Of a stretch of DNA of 64,000 nucleotides, positions 1-11,050 are shown piece by piece. The notes beneath the pieces were generated by a model. That model worked only from the letters and a program-made list of their open reading frames with translations, had not been told where the DNA came from and searched no databases. This DNA is from Ottelia alismoides. Taxonomy: Eukaryota; Streptophyta; Magnoliopsida; Alismatales; Hydrocharitaceae. The stretch lies in the NCBI GenBank assembly GCA_037367405.1, contig JAZKJV010000385.1, forward strand, positions 1-64,000. Reading direction: 5' to 3'. The translations under genes were made by a program, and so were the position numbers. Position 1 is the first letter of the stretch; each line of letters begins with the position of its first letter.

Positions 1-1207
1 TCCTGAATGGTGAGCTCGAAGATGAAGTATATGTAGCCCAAACCGGAAGGATTCACGGTGAAGAACAAAGAACACATGGTATCTTAAACTGAGGAAGGCA
101 CTCAATGGCCTTCGGCAAGCGCCCCGAGCTTGGAATATACGGCTTGATAGAAGTCTCAAGAAACTCGGATTCGTGAAGTGTGCTCAAGAGCAAGCAGTCT
201 ATACAAGGGGACCATGTCCAGTCTAGAGTGATCGTTGGGGTTTATGTAGATGACCTCATTTTGACAGGGGAGGACCCAGAGGAGATCGTGGGATTCAAGC
301 ATCAGATGATGTCCGAGTTTGAGATGAGTGATCTTGGATTGCTCACTTACTACCTTGGGATCGAGGTAGTTCAAGAAGATGGCTGCATCAAAATTAAGCA
401 AACCTCTTATGCAAAGAAGGTATTGGTACAATTCAGAATGACCCGAATGCAACTCCACCAAATGTCCTATGGAGCAAAGGACAAAATTGCAAAAGGATCC
501 CGATGGACAACCAGTGGATGCAACTGAATATCGTCGTGTCATTGGGTATCTCAGGTATCTACTCCACACTCGTCCGGATCTCTCCTTTGCTGTTGGTATG
601 TGTAGTAGGTTTATGGAGAGACCTACCATCATGCATTATAAGGCGATGAAGCACATCCTACGGTACTTGAAGGGTACGCTTCATTACGGACTCGTATACA
701 CTAAAGGAGGAAGTGAGGAGACAATCACTGGGGTCACAGACAGTGATCTGGCAGGTGATTTGGTTGATAGGAAGAGCACATGAGGGATGGCATTTTATTT
801 AAAAAACAACTTGATATCATGGAACTCGCAGAAGCAAAAGACTGTGGCACTATCATCATGTGAAGCCGAGTTTATGGCGGCAACGACAGCGGCTTGCCAA
901 GCAGTGTGGCTCCGAAATCTGTTGAGCGAGCTTATTAAGAAAGAACCAAGACCGGTGAAATTGTTCGTTGATAACAAGTCTGCCATTGCCTTGATGAAGA
1001 ATCCTGTCTTCCATGGACGCCAGTAAACACATTGACACCAAATTCCATTTTATCCGTGAATGTGTTGAAGCAGGACAAATTGCAGTAGAGTTTGTACGCA
1101 CAGAGGAACAACGACCCGATGCATTGACGAAATCATTGCCTGCGGCGAAGTTGGAAACAATGCGACACTTGCTGGGTATTCGTGATCTTGGGCCACATCA
1201 AGATTAG
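1..1207 (+). pseudogene. Ty1/copia pol 3' half (RT and RNase H), broken
   Basis: This is the C-terminal half of a copia polyprotein, cut by the window edge. The opening bases translate to a typical RT segment (FLNGELEDEVYVAQ). The catalytic RT motif YVDDLILTG lies at about 243-269. RNase H follows, with SWNSQKQKTVALSSCEAEF near 820-875, VDNKSAIALM near 967-996 and KHIDTKFHFIRE near 1025-1060. The reading frame shifts several times and has in-frame stops, for example near 90, 175, 525 and 781, so no functional polyprotein can be made. Its family role is reverse transcription and removal of the RNA strand during retrotransposition. The segment ends at a stop at about 1205, just before a purine tract and the LTR, as expected for the 3' end of an element. 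Confidence 0.9.
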
Positions 1208-1216
1208 GGGGGATTA
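1205..1216 (+). other. Polypurine tract of the copia element
   Basis: A G-rich run (taggggggatta) sits directly before the LTR start at 1217. This is the normal place of the plus-strand primer in LTR retrotransposons. Confidence 0.7.
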
Positions 1217-1610
1217 TGTTGAACCTAATCTTGGAATGGCTCCATCAATAGAATGAGTCCATGGCATACGTGTATGGCTGTGATTGTATGGTGGGATTTG
1301 TATAACAAGTCACCAATACGTGGGTGGCTCTCCTTGCATGAAGGCATTTCTTTTATTTTTTATTGCATTCTATTGTTAGCATATAGGGATGCTATATAAG
1401 CATGTAACTTGCACTCATCTCATATCATCAAACGAGCAATAGAATATCTTATTTCTTCCTCTTGTGAGTACGTCACTTTTGTTCCCCACGTTTGCTTTCT
1501 AGTTTTGTTTGCCATCTTGCTCGATCAATCAAATTGAGTAAGGCGCGTGTGTGATATCCACCCTAATAGAGAGGGGATTTGTGAGTGAGATCTTATCCTA
1601 AATTCCAACA
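1217..1610 (+). repeat. 3' LTR of the copia element (394 bp)
   Basis: The segment begins TGTTG and ends CAACA, the inverted termini expected of a copia LTR. It follows the RNase H stop and polypurine tract. A TATA-like box (gctatataag, 1391-1400) lies in its middle, as for an LTR promoter. The 5' partner lies outside the window, so the target duplication cannot be checked. The next bases resume GC-rich sequence leading into a receptor-kinase fragment. Confidence 0.85.
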
Positions 1611-1639
1611 TCCGACCCCGTCCCCATCACCCCCTCCTC

Positions 1640-2202
1640 TCGCCTTCGATGACCCCGCCCTCGATGCCAACCCCACCCTCTACGGCCCTCATCGTTCCGA
1701 GTGCCACGATCGCGGTGAATTCTTCTCCGAAATATTCATCCTATCGTACCCCTGCCGCCAACCACCGAGTCCCCGATCATATTGCCGACGGTGGGAATTT
1801 GGAGCAGATCCGCCTCCCCACCGGTGTATCAGGTCCCTCACGATGGACGTCCCACAGGCGCGTACTTACCGCATGCCTCGCGGCCATCGGTGTGCTTCTC
1901 ATTGCACTATTGGGGGTCGGAATTGCGATGAAGAAGCATAAGAGGGTGTTGGATCACCGTAAGGGAATCGAGGCGGCTGCTACAACCGCGGACGCCCTCG
2001 AGAGAGGCAGCGACGGTGCCTGCGATGCGATTGGGGCAATGCGGGCAGCTGCGAGCTGGTGGCAGCTGCTTCGTTGTCGGAGGAGCGGGTGCGGAAGCTG
2101 AGGAAGCACGGGTGCTTGGTGTTCTGCGCCGGGGAGGCGGCAATGTACTCGTTGGAGCAGCTGATGCGGGCGTCGGCGGAGCTACTGGGGAGGGGGATGG
2201 TT
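1640..2202 (+). pseudogene. LRR receptor-like kinase fragment (juxtamembrane and kinase start)
   Basis: The piece encodes a hydrophobic span (VLTACLAAIGVLLIALLGVG, about 1860-1920) followed by basic residues MKKHKR, as in a transmembrane segment with a stop-transfer sequence. After a frame change it encodes CLVFCAGEAAMYSLEQLMRA (about 2113-2172), then SAELLGRGM. That block matches the start of the kinase domain in plant LRR receptor-like kinases of the RLK902/At5g67200 type, which are usually considered atypical or inactive kinases. The protein breaks off at the glycine-rich loop, and AT-rich sequence follows. There is no upstream LRR region, because a copia LTR abuts it at 1610. I call it a truncated pseudogene. 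Subfamily assignment is from remembered motifs. Confidence 0.6.
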
Positions 2203-2352
2203 GTACAACAATTAGGGTCGTAAATAATGTTATCTATAACATAATTTTGTGTTTTTCTAAATATTTTGAATTTTTTCATGCGCAAGTCATTTAATGCATC
2301 CGATGAGTTTATGATCGTATCCGTAACTGATTTGTACCTCTATATTGTTTTT
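2203..2352. other. AT-rich spacer, nothing recognised
   Basis: AT-rich sequence follows the truncated receptor kinase. It could be the start of an intron or later filler. No coding or repeat structure is evident. Confidence 0.4.
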
Positions 2353-2530
2353 AGGGATTTTTACCTTGCAGACCCTATAATCTTTGCCAATGACCTCTAC
2401 GACCTTTAAAACATCGACATTCCTCCCTCGACCTCTACCTGGATATGTTTTAATTTTTGGCTGATTTGCGTGATAGTCCTTTGAGTTTGAGTTGGCTGAG
2501 ACTTTTGTCCCTGCGTTCTGGAAGTATTGC
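2353..2530 (+). repeat. Isolated MULE terminal repeat, family A
   Basis: The segment begins AGGGATTTTTACC and runs through blocks such as cctctacgacctttaaaac and cattcctccctcgacc. The same sequence forms both inverted ends of the element at 49280-51317 and a left end at 9571. Only one end is present here, and it runs into a hAT-type MITE at 2608, so this is a truncated copy or solo terminal repeat. Confidence 0.7.
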
Positions 2531-2607
2531 ACTTTTGCGGCCAGATACCACTCAAAATATTTATCAAACTATTGAACAAATGTCACCTGCATGTCAAGAC
2601 CAAAGAG

Positions 2608-2805
2608 TAGGGATGCAAACAAATAATGATATATCTGCATCCGATCCGTCACGTTTTATACGGATTTTTACATCCGTATATGACAAATACCTGTATATGT
2701 ATCAGTATATCTGTTTTCATATATAAATATATTTGTATATTTATTTTTAACCATATATAACATATTTTTTATACCTTATTTAACCATATTTGGTATAATT
2801 ATTAT
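2608..2805 (+). repeat. hAT-type MITE, left part
   Basis: It starts TAGGGATGCAAAC and carries repeats of ggat/cggat/ccgtat words, like the elements at 43860-44346 and 56531-57016. The matching CATCCCTA end is not visible. The copy is interrupted at 2806 by a Pack-MULE-like element. AT-rich sequence with acggataa words after 4636 may be its continuation. Confidence 0.55.
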
Positions 2806-4635
2806 AGGGTTTTTATCACTTGTGCCCCTCTGAGATATCACAATTTCAGTTATGCCCCTATCTTTTTGGTAATATCTGCTGTGCCCCTCACTTCTTTCTC
2901 CGTTACCATTTGTGTCCTTCCGTCAGATTGACCGTTAATGAGTTGACTTAACCATGATTTTTTCAAACATTGGTGCAGTTAAGAGAGGTATTATTGTCCA
3001 GACCTTCTTATCTTGTTCCACCTCCATGTGCTGGAGAGAGATTGGGCGGGGATCGTGGGCCGGGGAGCATCGAGATTAGAAGTGAGTGCTGATCTCACTT
3101 CTGATCTCCGTCAGACTATATAGCGCCGACCTGTTCTTCAGCCTATTCTCCTCCAGCTGCTTCACCACCTCCCCCATGTCGGGCCTCACCGTCGCCACCG
3201 GTGCGCAGCAGCCCATCGCCAGCTTCAGCGCGTGCACCAACCCCTCCTCCATCGAGCTCCTCACTCCCTTCAACACCTCCACGTCGAAGACCTCCGTCGT
3301 CGTCTTCGCCAACACCGCCACCTTCACCGCTGTTGGCAAGTCCGCATTCGCGTCCTTCCCGGGCTTCTTGCCCATCAGAATTTCAAGCAGGAGTATGCCG
3401 AAGGAGTAGACGTCCGTCTCGCGCTACTCCTCTTCATCCTCTGGAGCTCAGGTGCCTTGTACCCGTCCGACTTCGCCACGGAGTTCATCTCGTCAGCCAC
3501 AGCTGCCACCATCATCCGATCCAGTCCGTGGTCCATGTGCCTCGCCACGAAGAATTCGTCGACGAGGACGGTCTTCGACCGGACGTTGCCGTGTGTGATG
3601 GACACGGTGTGCAGGTACACGAGGCCTCTCGCGATTCCGAGGGCGATCTTGTGCCTCCTTGCCCAGTTCAGCATAGGTCTCCAGGCACTACTCTCTGCAT
3701 ACGTGTTAATTAGCTGTTAGAGCGGTTGCAGTTTAAATTTAATCATACAATTTAAACATCCGGATTGATGTTAGATTTACATACCATGCAGGAGGTTGTG
3801 GAGCGACCGATTGGGGCGGTAGTCGTAGATGAGGAGCTTCTCCCCTCGCTCGCCTTCATAGAAGGCGTGCAGAGGGACCAAGTTCTCGTGGCGGGCGCGA
3901 CCGAGCTGTCTCACGAGGGGCAAGCAAGAAGCTCTGTCCCTGCAGCTCCCTTCTCTGAGCAGCCTGAGAGCAATGATGCCCCCGTTCGCGAGCTGAGCCT
4001 TGTAGGCCGTCCCATATGTGTGGTCTTCTCCACCACTTGGCCCGTCGCATTGAGCACCTCCTCCAGCGTCAGGTGCTCTCCTCCTTGGAATACCACCAGC
4101 TTCCCTTGTCTACCTCCATTGTTGGCTTCCCCTGATCTTCCTCCTCTGCAAGTACCCAATGGAGAGAGAGGCCAGCACAACCACCCCGGCTATTAGTCCG
4201 ATCACTAACCCGGCAATCGAACCGGAGCTCAAACCGGAGCCTCCTGGAGCATCTCTTCAACGGATCGCCGCAGAGATTCTGGGCGTTGCCTTCGAAGGAC
4301 TCTTCTGTGAACTTGTGCGTGTGGAAAATAGGGATCGACCCACTAAAGTTATTGTAGGAAAGATTCAAACTTTGGAGGTTCTCGAGCTCCGCGAGGGACA
4401 CCGGATCGACTTTTCTGTCTTTTATTTTAAATATAATTTCATCTGTGTCCTTCAAGTTAACGTCCGTTTTTGTTGATTATGGATGGTCACTAATCCGAGA
4501 GGCACAAGTGATAGATTAGCAAAAAAGTGAGAGGCACAACCGATATTATCAAAAAGATAGGAACATAACTGATATTGCGATAGGGACATAACTGATATTG
4601 CGATATCTCGGAGGGGCACAAGTGATAAAAATCCT
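2806..4635 (-). mobile_element. Pack-MULE-like element carrying a TMKL1 fragment (TIR family C)
   Basis: The left end begins AGGGTTTTTATCACTTGTGC and continues with phrases such as ctctgagatatcac and ttatgcccctatc. The right end (about 4480-4635) is the reverse complement, closing with cacaagtgataaaaatcct. The long inverted ends share the spaced 'receptor kinase fragment between two TIRs' layout of a gene-capturing Mutator-like element. No transposase is inside, so it would be non-autonomous. The flanking nine bases (aattattat and attttgtaa) do not form a clear target duplication, so class assignment rests on the long TIRs and cargo. Within the right TIR, a roughly 24-bp piece (acataactgatattgcgata) is duplicated in tandem. 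Confidence 0.7.
3076..4410 (-). pseudogene. TMKL1-like LRR receptor kinase-like protein, frameshifted
   Basis: On the minus strand, in order, one reads the last LRR (NLQSLNLSYNNFSGSIP), the post-LRR block EESFEGNAQNLCGDPLKRCS, and then, after a frameshift, a transmembrane stretch. VVFQGGEHLTLEEVLNATGQ begins the kinase-like domain. LNWARRHKIALGIARGLVYL and THGNVRSKTVLVDEFF follow, then DGYKAPELQRMK and the tail MEEGLVHALKLAMGCCAPV and RPDMGEVVKQLEENR. This order and the HGNVRS catalytic loop (no HRD) match TMKL1, a plant kinase-like protein whose catalytic residues are degenerate. A spliceable intron (3695-3784, GT..AG on the minus strand) sits between the LLHG and LNWARR blocks. At least three frameshifts (near 4270, 4065 and 3400) make it a pseudogene. 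Most of the LRR ectodomain is missing. Confidence 0.85.
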
Positions 4636-4729
4636 ATTTTGTAAGAATACGGATAATAAATGTAATTGCAAAATAGTTGATAGCAATAGTCTTATTAGAA
4701 TAATGGGAAAGGCATAAATCGCGCATATA

Positions 4730-5690
4730 TCTATTACTATATTAAAGCTGGGTTTCTTCCCAAGCTTTAGACATGTGTTTCAGCTTCTGGAGGACAATCT
4801 CTGTATCCCTCTCTATTTATCCCTCTCTTTCCCGCTCTCTCTATTTCTCTGTCATCACTCCTCGCAACGTCGCCATGTCCCGCAACATGCAACTGTATCT
4901 CCACCCTTCTTCAATCGGAAATTACAAAGTGGAGACACATGCCCCTGCATTCCTCCCCTCCCGGTATGTCGTGCCTCCTCCTAATGCTTCCATTCTCCGC
5001 AGGAGATCATGTGCCTCTTCTTTCCCTGATTTCTTCCCCACCATGACGTTGTTGTTGAGTTATATAAGTAGACATATATTAGGATATCTTATCGCCTACA
5101 TCGATAACTATGGACCACGGAGGTACCTACGAGATGGCTATGGAGGTCATCCTCTTCATCATCGTCTCTCAATATAAAGACAACCACGGAGGTGCGAACA
5201 TTGTTGTAGCTGGCGAGATGACTATGGACGTGCGCCTATCGTCGTCACCACTCATGGTATCTGCTTGGAAGTCAATGATGTAACCTTGAACTTTCTTACT
5301 TAGATGGGTATTATCTTCCTCCTCTTTCGCAGTCTATGACTTTTGGGTTATCCCATTTCTCCTTGCCATATAGTTCAGAGCGTCAAACATGGATGAAGAA
5401 GGGAAGAGAAGGATTCGTGGAAGCTTGAGTGTGGCGGATGCTCCAGATAGTAGAGGATGGGAAGAAGATATTTGCGACCATGTTGCCATTTCCTATTCTT
5501 CTTTGGTGCTGTTCAATTGCGGGTATCATGGGGGAACAACAATGTTTCATCTGCGAGGGAATACACCCTCACACCCATGTTGATTCAAAGCTCAACATCT
5601 AATATATGTTAACCAACTCCTTCATGTTCATTTGGATGATTTCTTATTCTAACAACTGATCGAGCACATGTAGAAGAGCTTCTGAGTTAA
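4730..5690 (+). mobile_element. Possible Helitron-like element start, otherwise unidentified repeat
   Basis: The segment starts tctattactatattaaagc, which resembles the TC-starting 5' ends of plant non-autonomous Helitrons and the repeated units at 63095-63792. I could not find a matching CTRR 3' end with a hairpin. The interior is weakly coding at best. An open stretch at 5389-5583 encodes 64 residues with no recognised domain, and I do not call it a gene. Confidence 0.3.
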
Positions 5691-6370
5691 TTACAAAATT
5701 AGTGTTATGTGTGTAAATATTCTGTCATTAAAAACCTCAAAAACATATCTGTGTATTGTAATATATTAAACCTTGTAATATTAATATTTTGGTAATATTA
5801 CATGGATATTCTTTCAATCTTTTTATTACAAACATACCCTGGTAATATTTATAAACCTCAACAGCGAAGCCGGAATTTCGACGTACCCGTGACTCTGCCG
5901 GGGGACCGTGCATGGAGCTGTCGGAGCTTGGTTTCGTCTCGTCGACCGCTGCGAGGAGGACGTATAATTATTTTGCACGCTTTCTCTTTTGTAGTTGTGA
6001 AATATCAAAAAAGTTCGGGTAAATAGCAAAAGTACCCTGATAAAAAATATTATTCCCGTTCAGCTGGGTTGAGGATAAGGAAATGATAAATATCCTTAAT
6101 AAAGATATAATAGATGATGTTATTACGATGTGATCACTTTAGACTGGGTTAGTTACCTTATTTTGCAATCAAACATGATCGCGACCGGTATCGTCGGACA
6201 ACATGCCGAGAAGTGCTACCCGTGTTTGTGTTTTGTAGCCTCGCATCACATGTTGTTCGAGAAATCATCACCTGAGTACGTTAGACCGTTAACCGTTCTT
6301 TATTTTCAGTAGTGTAAAAATCATCAGTCATTTTTTACAGACCTTTGATCGCTCATAGGGGCACCGTAGT
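5690..6370. repeat. Compact copy of a dispersed repeat also at 18990-24080
   Basis: Several blocks recur in the same order at 18990-24080. Examples are aacatatc-ttgtattgta, ttacatggatattctttcaa, gaccgctgcgaggaggac, aaaaagttcgggtaaatag, ttattcccgttc and ttttttacagacctttgatc. The 5690 copy is about 0.7 kb. The other copy has been expanded by MULE and MITE insertions. No coding sequence is evident. Confidence 0.7.
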
Positions 6371-6631
6371 GATGTTAGAGCCGATCTGTGCCCTGACAGG
6401 GAAAATAAGCGTTGCCATGCCTTGACCGGGCATTCTGGGCAAGCCCGTGCCCTGTCCGGGAAAAATCTCTCCTTGCATGTCGCATACCTCAGAAAAAGGG
6501 GACTTTATCTCGAAATATGATAATATTATCCCAATCGGAGATGTACAAAATCGATTCGGTTGATACTCACACCAAAGCAAATTTTCGATTTATTCAGAAT
6601 ATGTCACCACAACAAAATGAGTTCGTAGGAG

Positions 6632-6828
6632 GATCGCGGATCCTCTGCACTATTGCAGAGATCTGTTGTAAAATCCAATCGCATTCGAGCCGCTTGATCA
6701 TGATCGAGCGGTTCACACGGTAAAGCCTAACAAAAGCGTAGATTTGGTGTGAACCGCTCGATCTTGATCAGAGCGGCTCGAATGCCATGGATTTTACAGC
6801 AGGTCTCTGCATTACTTCATAGGATCCA
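6632..6828. repeat. Hairpin MITE, copy 1
   Basis: Long imperfect inverted repeats face each other. The left arm (from cgcggatcctctgcac to cgagcggttcacac, 6635-6718) is mirrored by gtgtgaaccgctcgatc to aggatccact (6749-6829). The TIR core GCNGATCCT..TGTTGTA is shared with copies at 7835-8017 and 8978-9108. No coding capacity. Target duplication is not clear for this copy. Confidence 0.7.
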
Positions 6829-7479
6829 CTCTCTCATAGTAGTGCATATGTTGCTTTGTTGTTAGACATATAACAAGAAATGTTAACTTCTGCAAATTTA
6901 TTGTTTGTACTTCAAACTAGCGGTGGCTGATGCATATGTTGCTATAACTATAACAAAATTAACTTACACTATTATAAATAAATCTAACACAATATTTATA
7001 TTTAAAATGTAAAATAAAATATGAACATTAATATTTATGAATGTGAAATCGATGCCTAAATTCACATCCATTTGAAAATGAATACGAATACAATGGCCAA
7101 AATCTTTATAAAATAAACATAATAGCATGTTGGAATCCATAATCTCTCTTATCCCTAATTGCCCCATCAATATTATTTTGCATTGTAATCGCCGTTATCA
7201 AGTTATTTACCATTGCAATATTAGTCTTGCAAGTGATATAAATATATCATTTTTTTGTGAATTTTAAGTATAACGACTAATTCCGCAACAACATATGTTA
7301 ACCGTTGTTATACAACAGGTGTTATATGTGGATTACTAAGTACATGTTAGTATTGAAGCATTTTGTTCTTGTGCTAGGAAAATAATAAAAGAGTAAATTA
7401 CATGAAAGTACGTGAACTATATACTACATTCAATATCATATCTATTTTTTTAAAACAATGTAGCAATTGGTTTTTAAAA

Positions 7480-8930
7480 GGGATATTTACTCACGTATTC
7501 ATAATTACATCTAGAACTCCTAATATCACTCCATCTCACATCCATAACTTTCTATTGAGTTGGTATATTAACTCAACCATTTATGGGTGTTAATCTAACC
7601 ACACCTCATCCAAAGGTTACTATTTACACATTTTTTATTTTTTAATCAAAATCAACAGCCTCTTCTCCCTTCTCCTCCTCCTCCCATCTGGCAGCAACAA
7701 TAGCACTCCGACACCGCTCAGCCTCCTCTCCGCCCGCAGCTCCGTCGCCACCCCATGCGCCACCCCACCCTCCCTTCTCGCACCCTACTCTAGTCCCCTC
7801 CTCCACCCGTCCTCTAGCCGTCCCTCCACCCTTAGGAAGCGGATCCTTTGCTGTAGCATGGTTGCAGTAGAGTCTGCTGCACACTTTCCCACGAATTCAC
7901 ATGATCGGGACCCACAAAAAGTGTGAATTCGTGGGAACCACTCGATCAAGATCGAGCGGCTCGCGGGTGTGCAGCAGACTCTGCTGCAACCCATGCCACA
8001 ACAGAGGATCCACTTCGCCACCCCTACTCCAACCTCCCCTCTTTCAGCCGCCTCTCCTCCAGTCCCATCCTCCACCCCTCCTATTTTGCTCGCTTGACAC
8101 GTTGCAATTCTTGTTTTGCTCTCTAGTTACTTTTTCTTGCTTGAGTGGAGAAGATGGATCTCGTCGTGAGAGTAGATAAACTTGCAGTTTGATAAAGTTG
8201 TTATAGTCTCGAAATTTTTGATATTTAGTTTATGACTTGTCAAAAATCCAGTTGTTATGTTTTCTTTTTGGTTTGGGTATCAACTCTACCGCATCTTCTG
8301 ATTTTAGATCTTTCTTTTAGACCGACAGGAAGTTACTGTTAAATAAGTAATTGTTTACTAGTTCTCAGACTTGCAATGATAAACACAAATATGACGTGGG
8401 GTTTGCGCTTGGGATTATTCTCTAGAGTTTCGATGTTCAAGTCTCTCAAGAAGAACATGATGAACAATTTATGTGTTCATGTTCAGTATGAAATCTTCTT
8501 AATTTTACATTGAAAAAAAGGGGGGAGACGAGATGAAATCCTCTTGATTTTATATTCAGCGGCATCCACTTTCATGGGACTCCCAATTCACCATCGTCCC
8601 CATCGTGGATGGGATGTCGAAGCAGATGTGCTTCTTAGGGACGATGTGCTAACGATTCTTCTCACTGGAGGGTAGAACGGGGAGGGGAGGGGGGCATTGA
8701 TGGGTGGGAAGTGGGAGGTGATGGAAGTCCAAGAAAGAGGGAATGGAAGGAGTGACATTTATTGTAAATAAGGTGAACTCAAAGGTGGATTATATAATGG
8801 ATTCTGTTATAATTAACGGAGAAACAGATGAAAGTTAACACTCAAACTTATGTATGTAATTATTAAACTACTCGAGAATATGCTATGTAAGAGTTAAAGA
8901 CTATTTGAGATCCTAGGTGTAATTTTGAAA
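7480..8930. mobile_element. Decayed MULE-like element, family B ends
   Basis: The left end begins GGGATATTTAC and contains cataattacatc and cacatccataacttt. These correspond to the family B terminal repeats seen at 20138, 21181 and 51744. Near 8860-8930 a partial inverted counterpart (gctatgtaagagttaaag, then ctaggtgtaatttt) is present, but its outermost bases are lost. The interior is a C-rich, proline-like low-complexity stretch (7650-8130) split by a hairpin MITE. I recognise no protein in it. Confidence 0.4.
7835..8017. repeat. Hairpin MITE, copy 2 (9-bp target duplication, one mismatch)
   Basis: The arms read ggaagcggatcctttgctg and, at the right end, caacagaggatccacttc, with long inverted interior arms around gtgtgaattcgtggg. 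Flanks are ccaccctta (7826-7834) and ccaccccta (8018-8026), a 9-bp direct repeat with one mismatch. That length is typical of Mutator-type insertion. Confidence 0.7.
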
Positions 8931-8977
8931 AGAGGAGCTAAAAAGACGAGACAAAGAAGGTTTTAACATCCCAAACA

Positions 8978-9108
8978 CGACGCAGATCATTTGTTGTACA
9001 ACAAAGCCCCTCGGTCACCAGAACTGTGAACCCGTGCTGAGTGCTCGATCGTGATCGGGGACTCTGCTGTTACAAGAGACTCTACTGTACAACAGAGGAT
9101 CTGCGCCC
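8978..9108. repeat. Hairpin MITE, copy 3 (perfect 9-bp target duplication)
   Basis: A 131-bp element has ends cgacgcagatcatttgttg and caacagaggatctgcgccc. It is flanked by the exact 9-bp repeat tcccaaaca at 8969-8977 and 9109-9117. The 9-bp duplication and shared TIR core place all three hairpin copies in a Mutator-like MITE family. Confidence 0.8.
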
Positions 9109-9117
9109 TCCCAAACA

Positions 9118-9570
9118 ATAGATATCCAATGGGTATTGATATGGGAAAATTTTTTCAAGCCCGAATGCAAATGAAATTATATTTGACCAAAAAAATGTAT
9201 CAACTAGTTAAATGAAATGAGATGCTTAAATGACTCACCACATCATATAGGGATTTTACACCTGTACCCCATTCATATAGGCGTGGTGGGGCGGTGAAGT
9301 CTCAGACCACTGCGACATCTCTAAGTGCCCGACGGCGTCGGGGATGGAGGTAAACGGTTGTCCGGTGTTCTAATGGATATGGTACATTCATTTACGAAGG
9401 AGTTGGAGGTCCCCTACGGTGGTCGGAGGGAGGAGTCTCTGTGTACATGTTGGAAGTGGTGGTGATTTCTGCTCTCTTTTTTCTCCCTCTTTTCTAACAG
9501 TGGCAGTAGTTGAGTTGGTTAATGGAGGCGATTATGGTCGGTGGTAGTGAAGATTCTTTCGCTGTTATAA
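9118..9570. other. Non-coding stretch, nothing recognised
   Basis: Mixed-composition sequence without a supportable gene. A short phrase, gggattttacacctgtaccc, near 9250 faintly resembles the MULE family B ends but has no partner. Confidence 0.3.
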
Positions 9571-9780
9571 GGGAGTTTTACCTTGCGAATTTTATAAATT
9601 TTGTAAATGACCTCTACGATCTTTAAAATATGGTAACTCTCCTCTTGACTCCGTAAATCTGCTACATCTTACCACACGATATCTTTCGTTAATTTGAGAC
9701 TTCTTGGGTTAACTTGTTTGGATTTAGGATTGGGTTAATCAAATTGCAGCAAATCCAACGGTAGGATTTTCCTCCTCCCT
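9571..9780 (+). repeat. MULE terminal and subterminal repeat, family A
   Basis: It begins AGGGAGTTTTACC and follows the same block order as 49280-49500: cctctacgatctttaaaat, ctgctacatcttacc, gttaatttgagacttcttg, then the tct-rich leader. The shared subterminal region shows it is a relative of the TDR-carrying element. A right-hand partner was not found before 11050, so the element is truncated or its other end has decayed. The following segment to 10430 would be its cargo. Confidence 0.65.
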
Positions 9781-9989
9781 CTCCTTCATTCTTCTCTCCT
9801 CTTCTTCATCTTCCTTTCACTTCCGGCAATGGAAAGGTTTTGTAGCAACGACGCTGAGAGCAAATAGGACCGCTGGAGCACGACGACGGGTCGTTGGAGC
9901 CCTTCAAAATCTTTGCAACCCATGAAAAACTCATGTGCAGCACTCCATGAGTGGCATGTGGAGAGGGGTGGAGGTCAGTGTGACACAAG

Positions 9990-10390
9990 AGAAGTGGTCG
10001 AAGGTCCTGAAAGGCACATGGGATGTGGGTCACAGAGGGAGGAGGTGGTCGAGCAAGAGGAGAGGCCGATGGGGTGGAGAAAGGAGAATGGGAGGTCAGG
10101 GAAGAGGTTGGAGGGGAGGCTTGGGTAGGCGGTGGGGATGAGGGGGCAAGGGGAGATCTGGGTGAAGGTTGGTGGGAGGGGGAGGGGAGGTCTGGGAGGA
10201 GATTGGAAGGGAGGCCTGGGCAGGCAGAGGCGGAGGGGATGAGGGGTGAGGGTGTATCTGGGCAGAGGTCGATGGGAGGGGTAGGGGAGGTCAGGGAGGA
10301 GGCTTGGGCAGCCGGCGAGGGGGTTGGGGGGGAGGGTATTGGTAGGGTCGGTGGGAAGGGAAGGGGAGGTCGTGGTCTTGACGTGGAAGG
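9990..10390. repeat. Purine-rich degenerate minisatellite
   Basis: Imperfect repeats of a gggaggtc-ggagga-gttggaagg-aggcttgggcagg motif run for about 400 bp. In translation they give long low-complexity proline/serine chains on the minus strand and glycine/arginine chains on the plus strand, with no domain. Variable unit length suggests slippage. Confidence 0.6.
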
Positions 10391-10439
10391 GTTGGAGCCG
10401 AATTGCCGGTGCTTCTCCACGATATGACTTTTTTTAATA

Positions 10440-11050
10440 TAACACAAATAAGGTTACATATGATCACAAGTACATGTATACACACATGATAGCAATGCAT
10501 AGTTAGGTAGTAATACTTAATATGTGATGAATCATGCAATCATAGAAAATTGCATATATTCAAGATTAGTAATAACATATGTACACTTGATACATATATA
10601 ACATGTGCTATTAATTTCAATATTAGCCCTTCAATTTGCTAGTATCCTTGAGCCAACACTCATGCATTTCATCTACTCAACATGCATGTCATGCTACATA
10701 TTACATGAATTAATTTAACCCTTTGATTTGTTAGTATCCTAACATTCATGCATTTCATATACTCAACATGCATGGCATGCTACTATTTTTTAATTTGAAA
10801 GACATCATATTGTTGACAACAGAGATCAGGGTATCTAACGTCCGATCTTGGAGTAACTGCGGTGTCAGGCAAGTTGTATCCGACAATCAATGTATCAGTG
10901 CCTCTCAGCTCTCGGTACCCGAATCAATCAAATCAAACAAACAATTGATCCACGATATACGAAATAAAAATTAAATTTGCGTGATGAAATTTATTATACC
11001 CTACAAAATACATTTTACAACATAAAATATATTCATAAGTAATAATAATA
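10440..11050. other. AT-rich spacer with small direct repeats
   Basis: Phrases such as cattcatgcatttcat and tactcaacatgcatg recur within 10650-10780. Otherwise nothing is recognised and no gene is supported. Confidence 0.35.

Noticed and set aside
3201..3720. Plus-strand frames of 162 and 170 residues
   Set aside because: They are antisense shadows of the TMKL1-like pseudogene, whose minus-strand motifs are clear.
9806..10447. Long minus-strand open frame, 213 residues, proline/serine-rich
   Set aside because: It is generated by a purine-rich degenerate minisatellite; no domain, no intron or promoter signal, and the composition is fully explained by the repeat.
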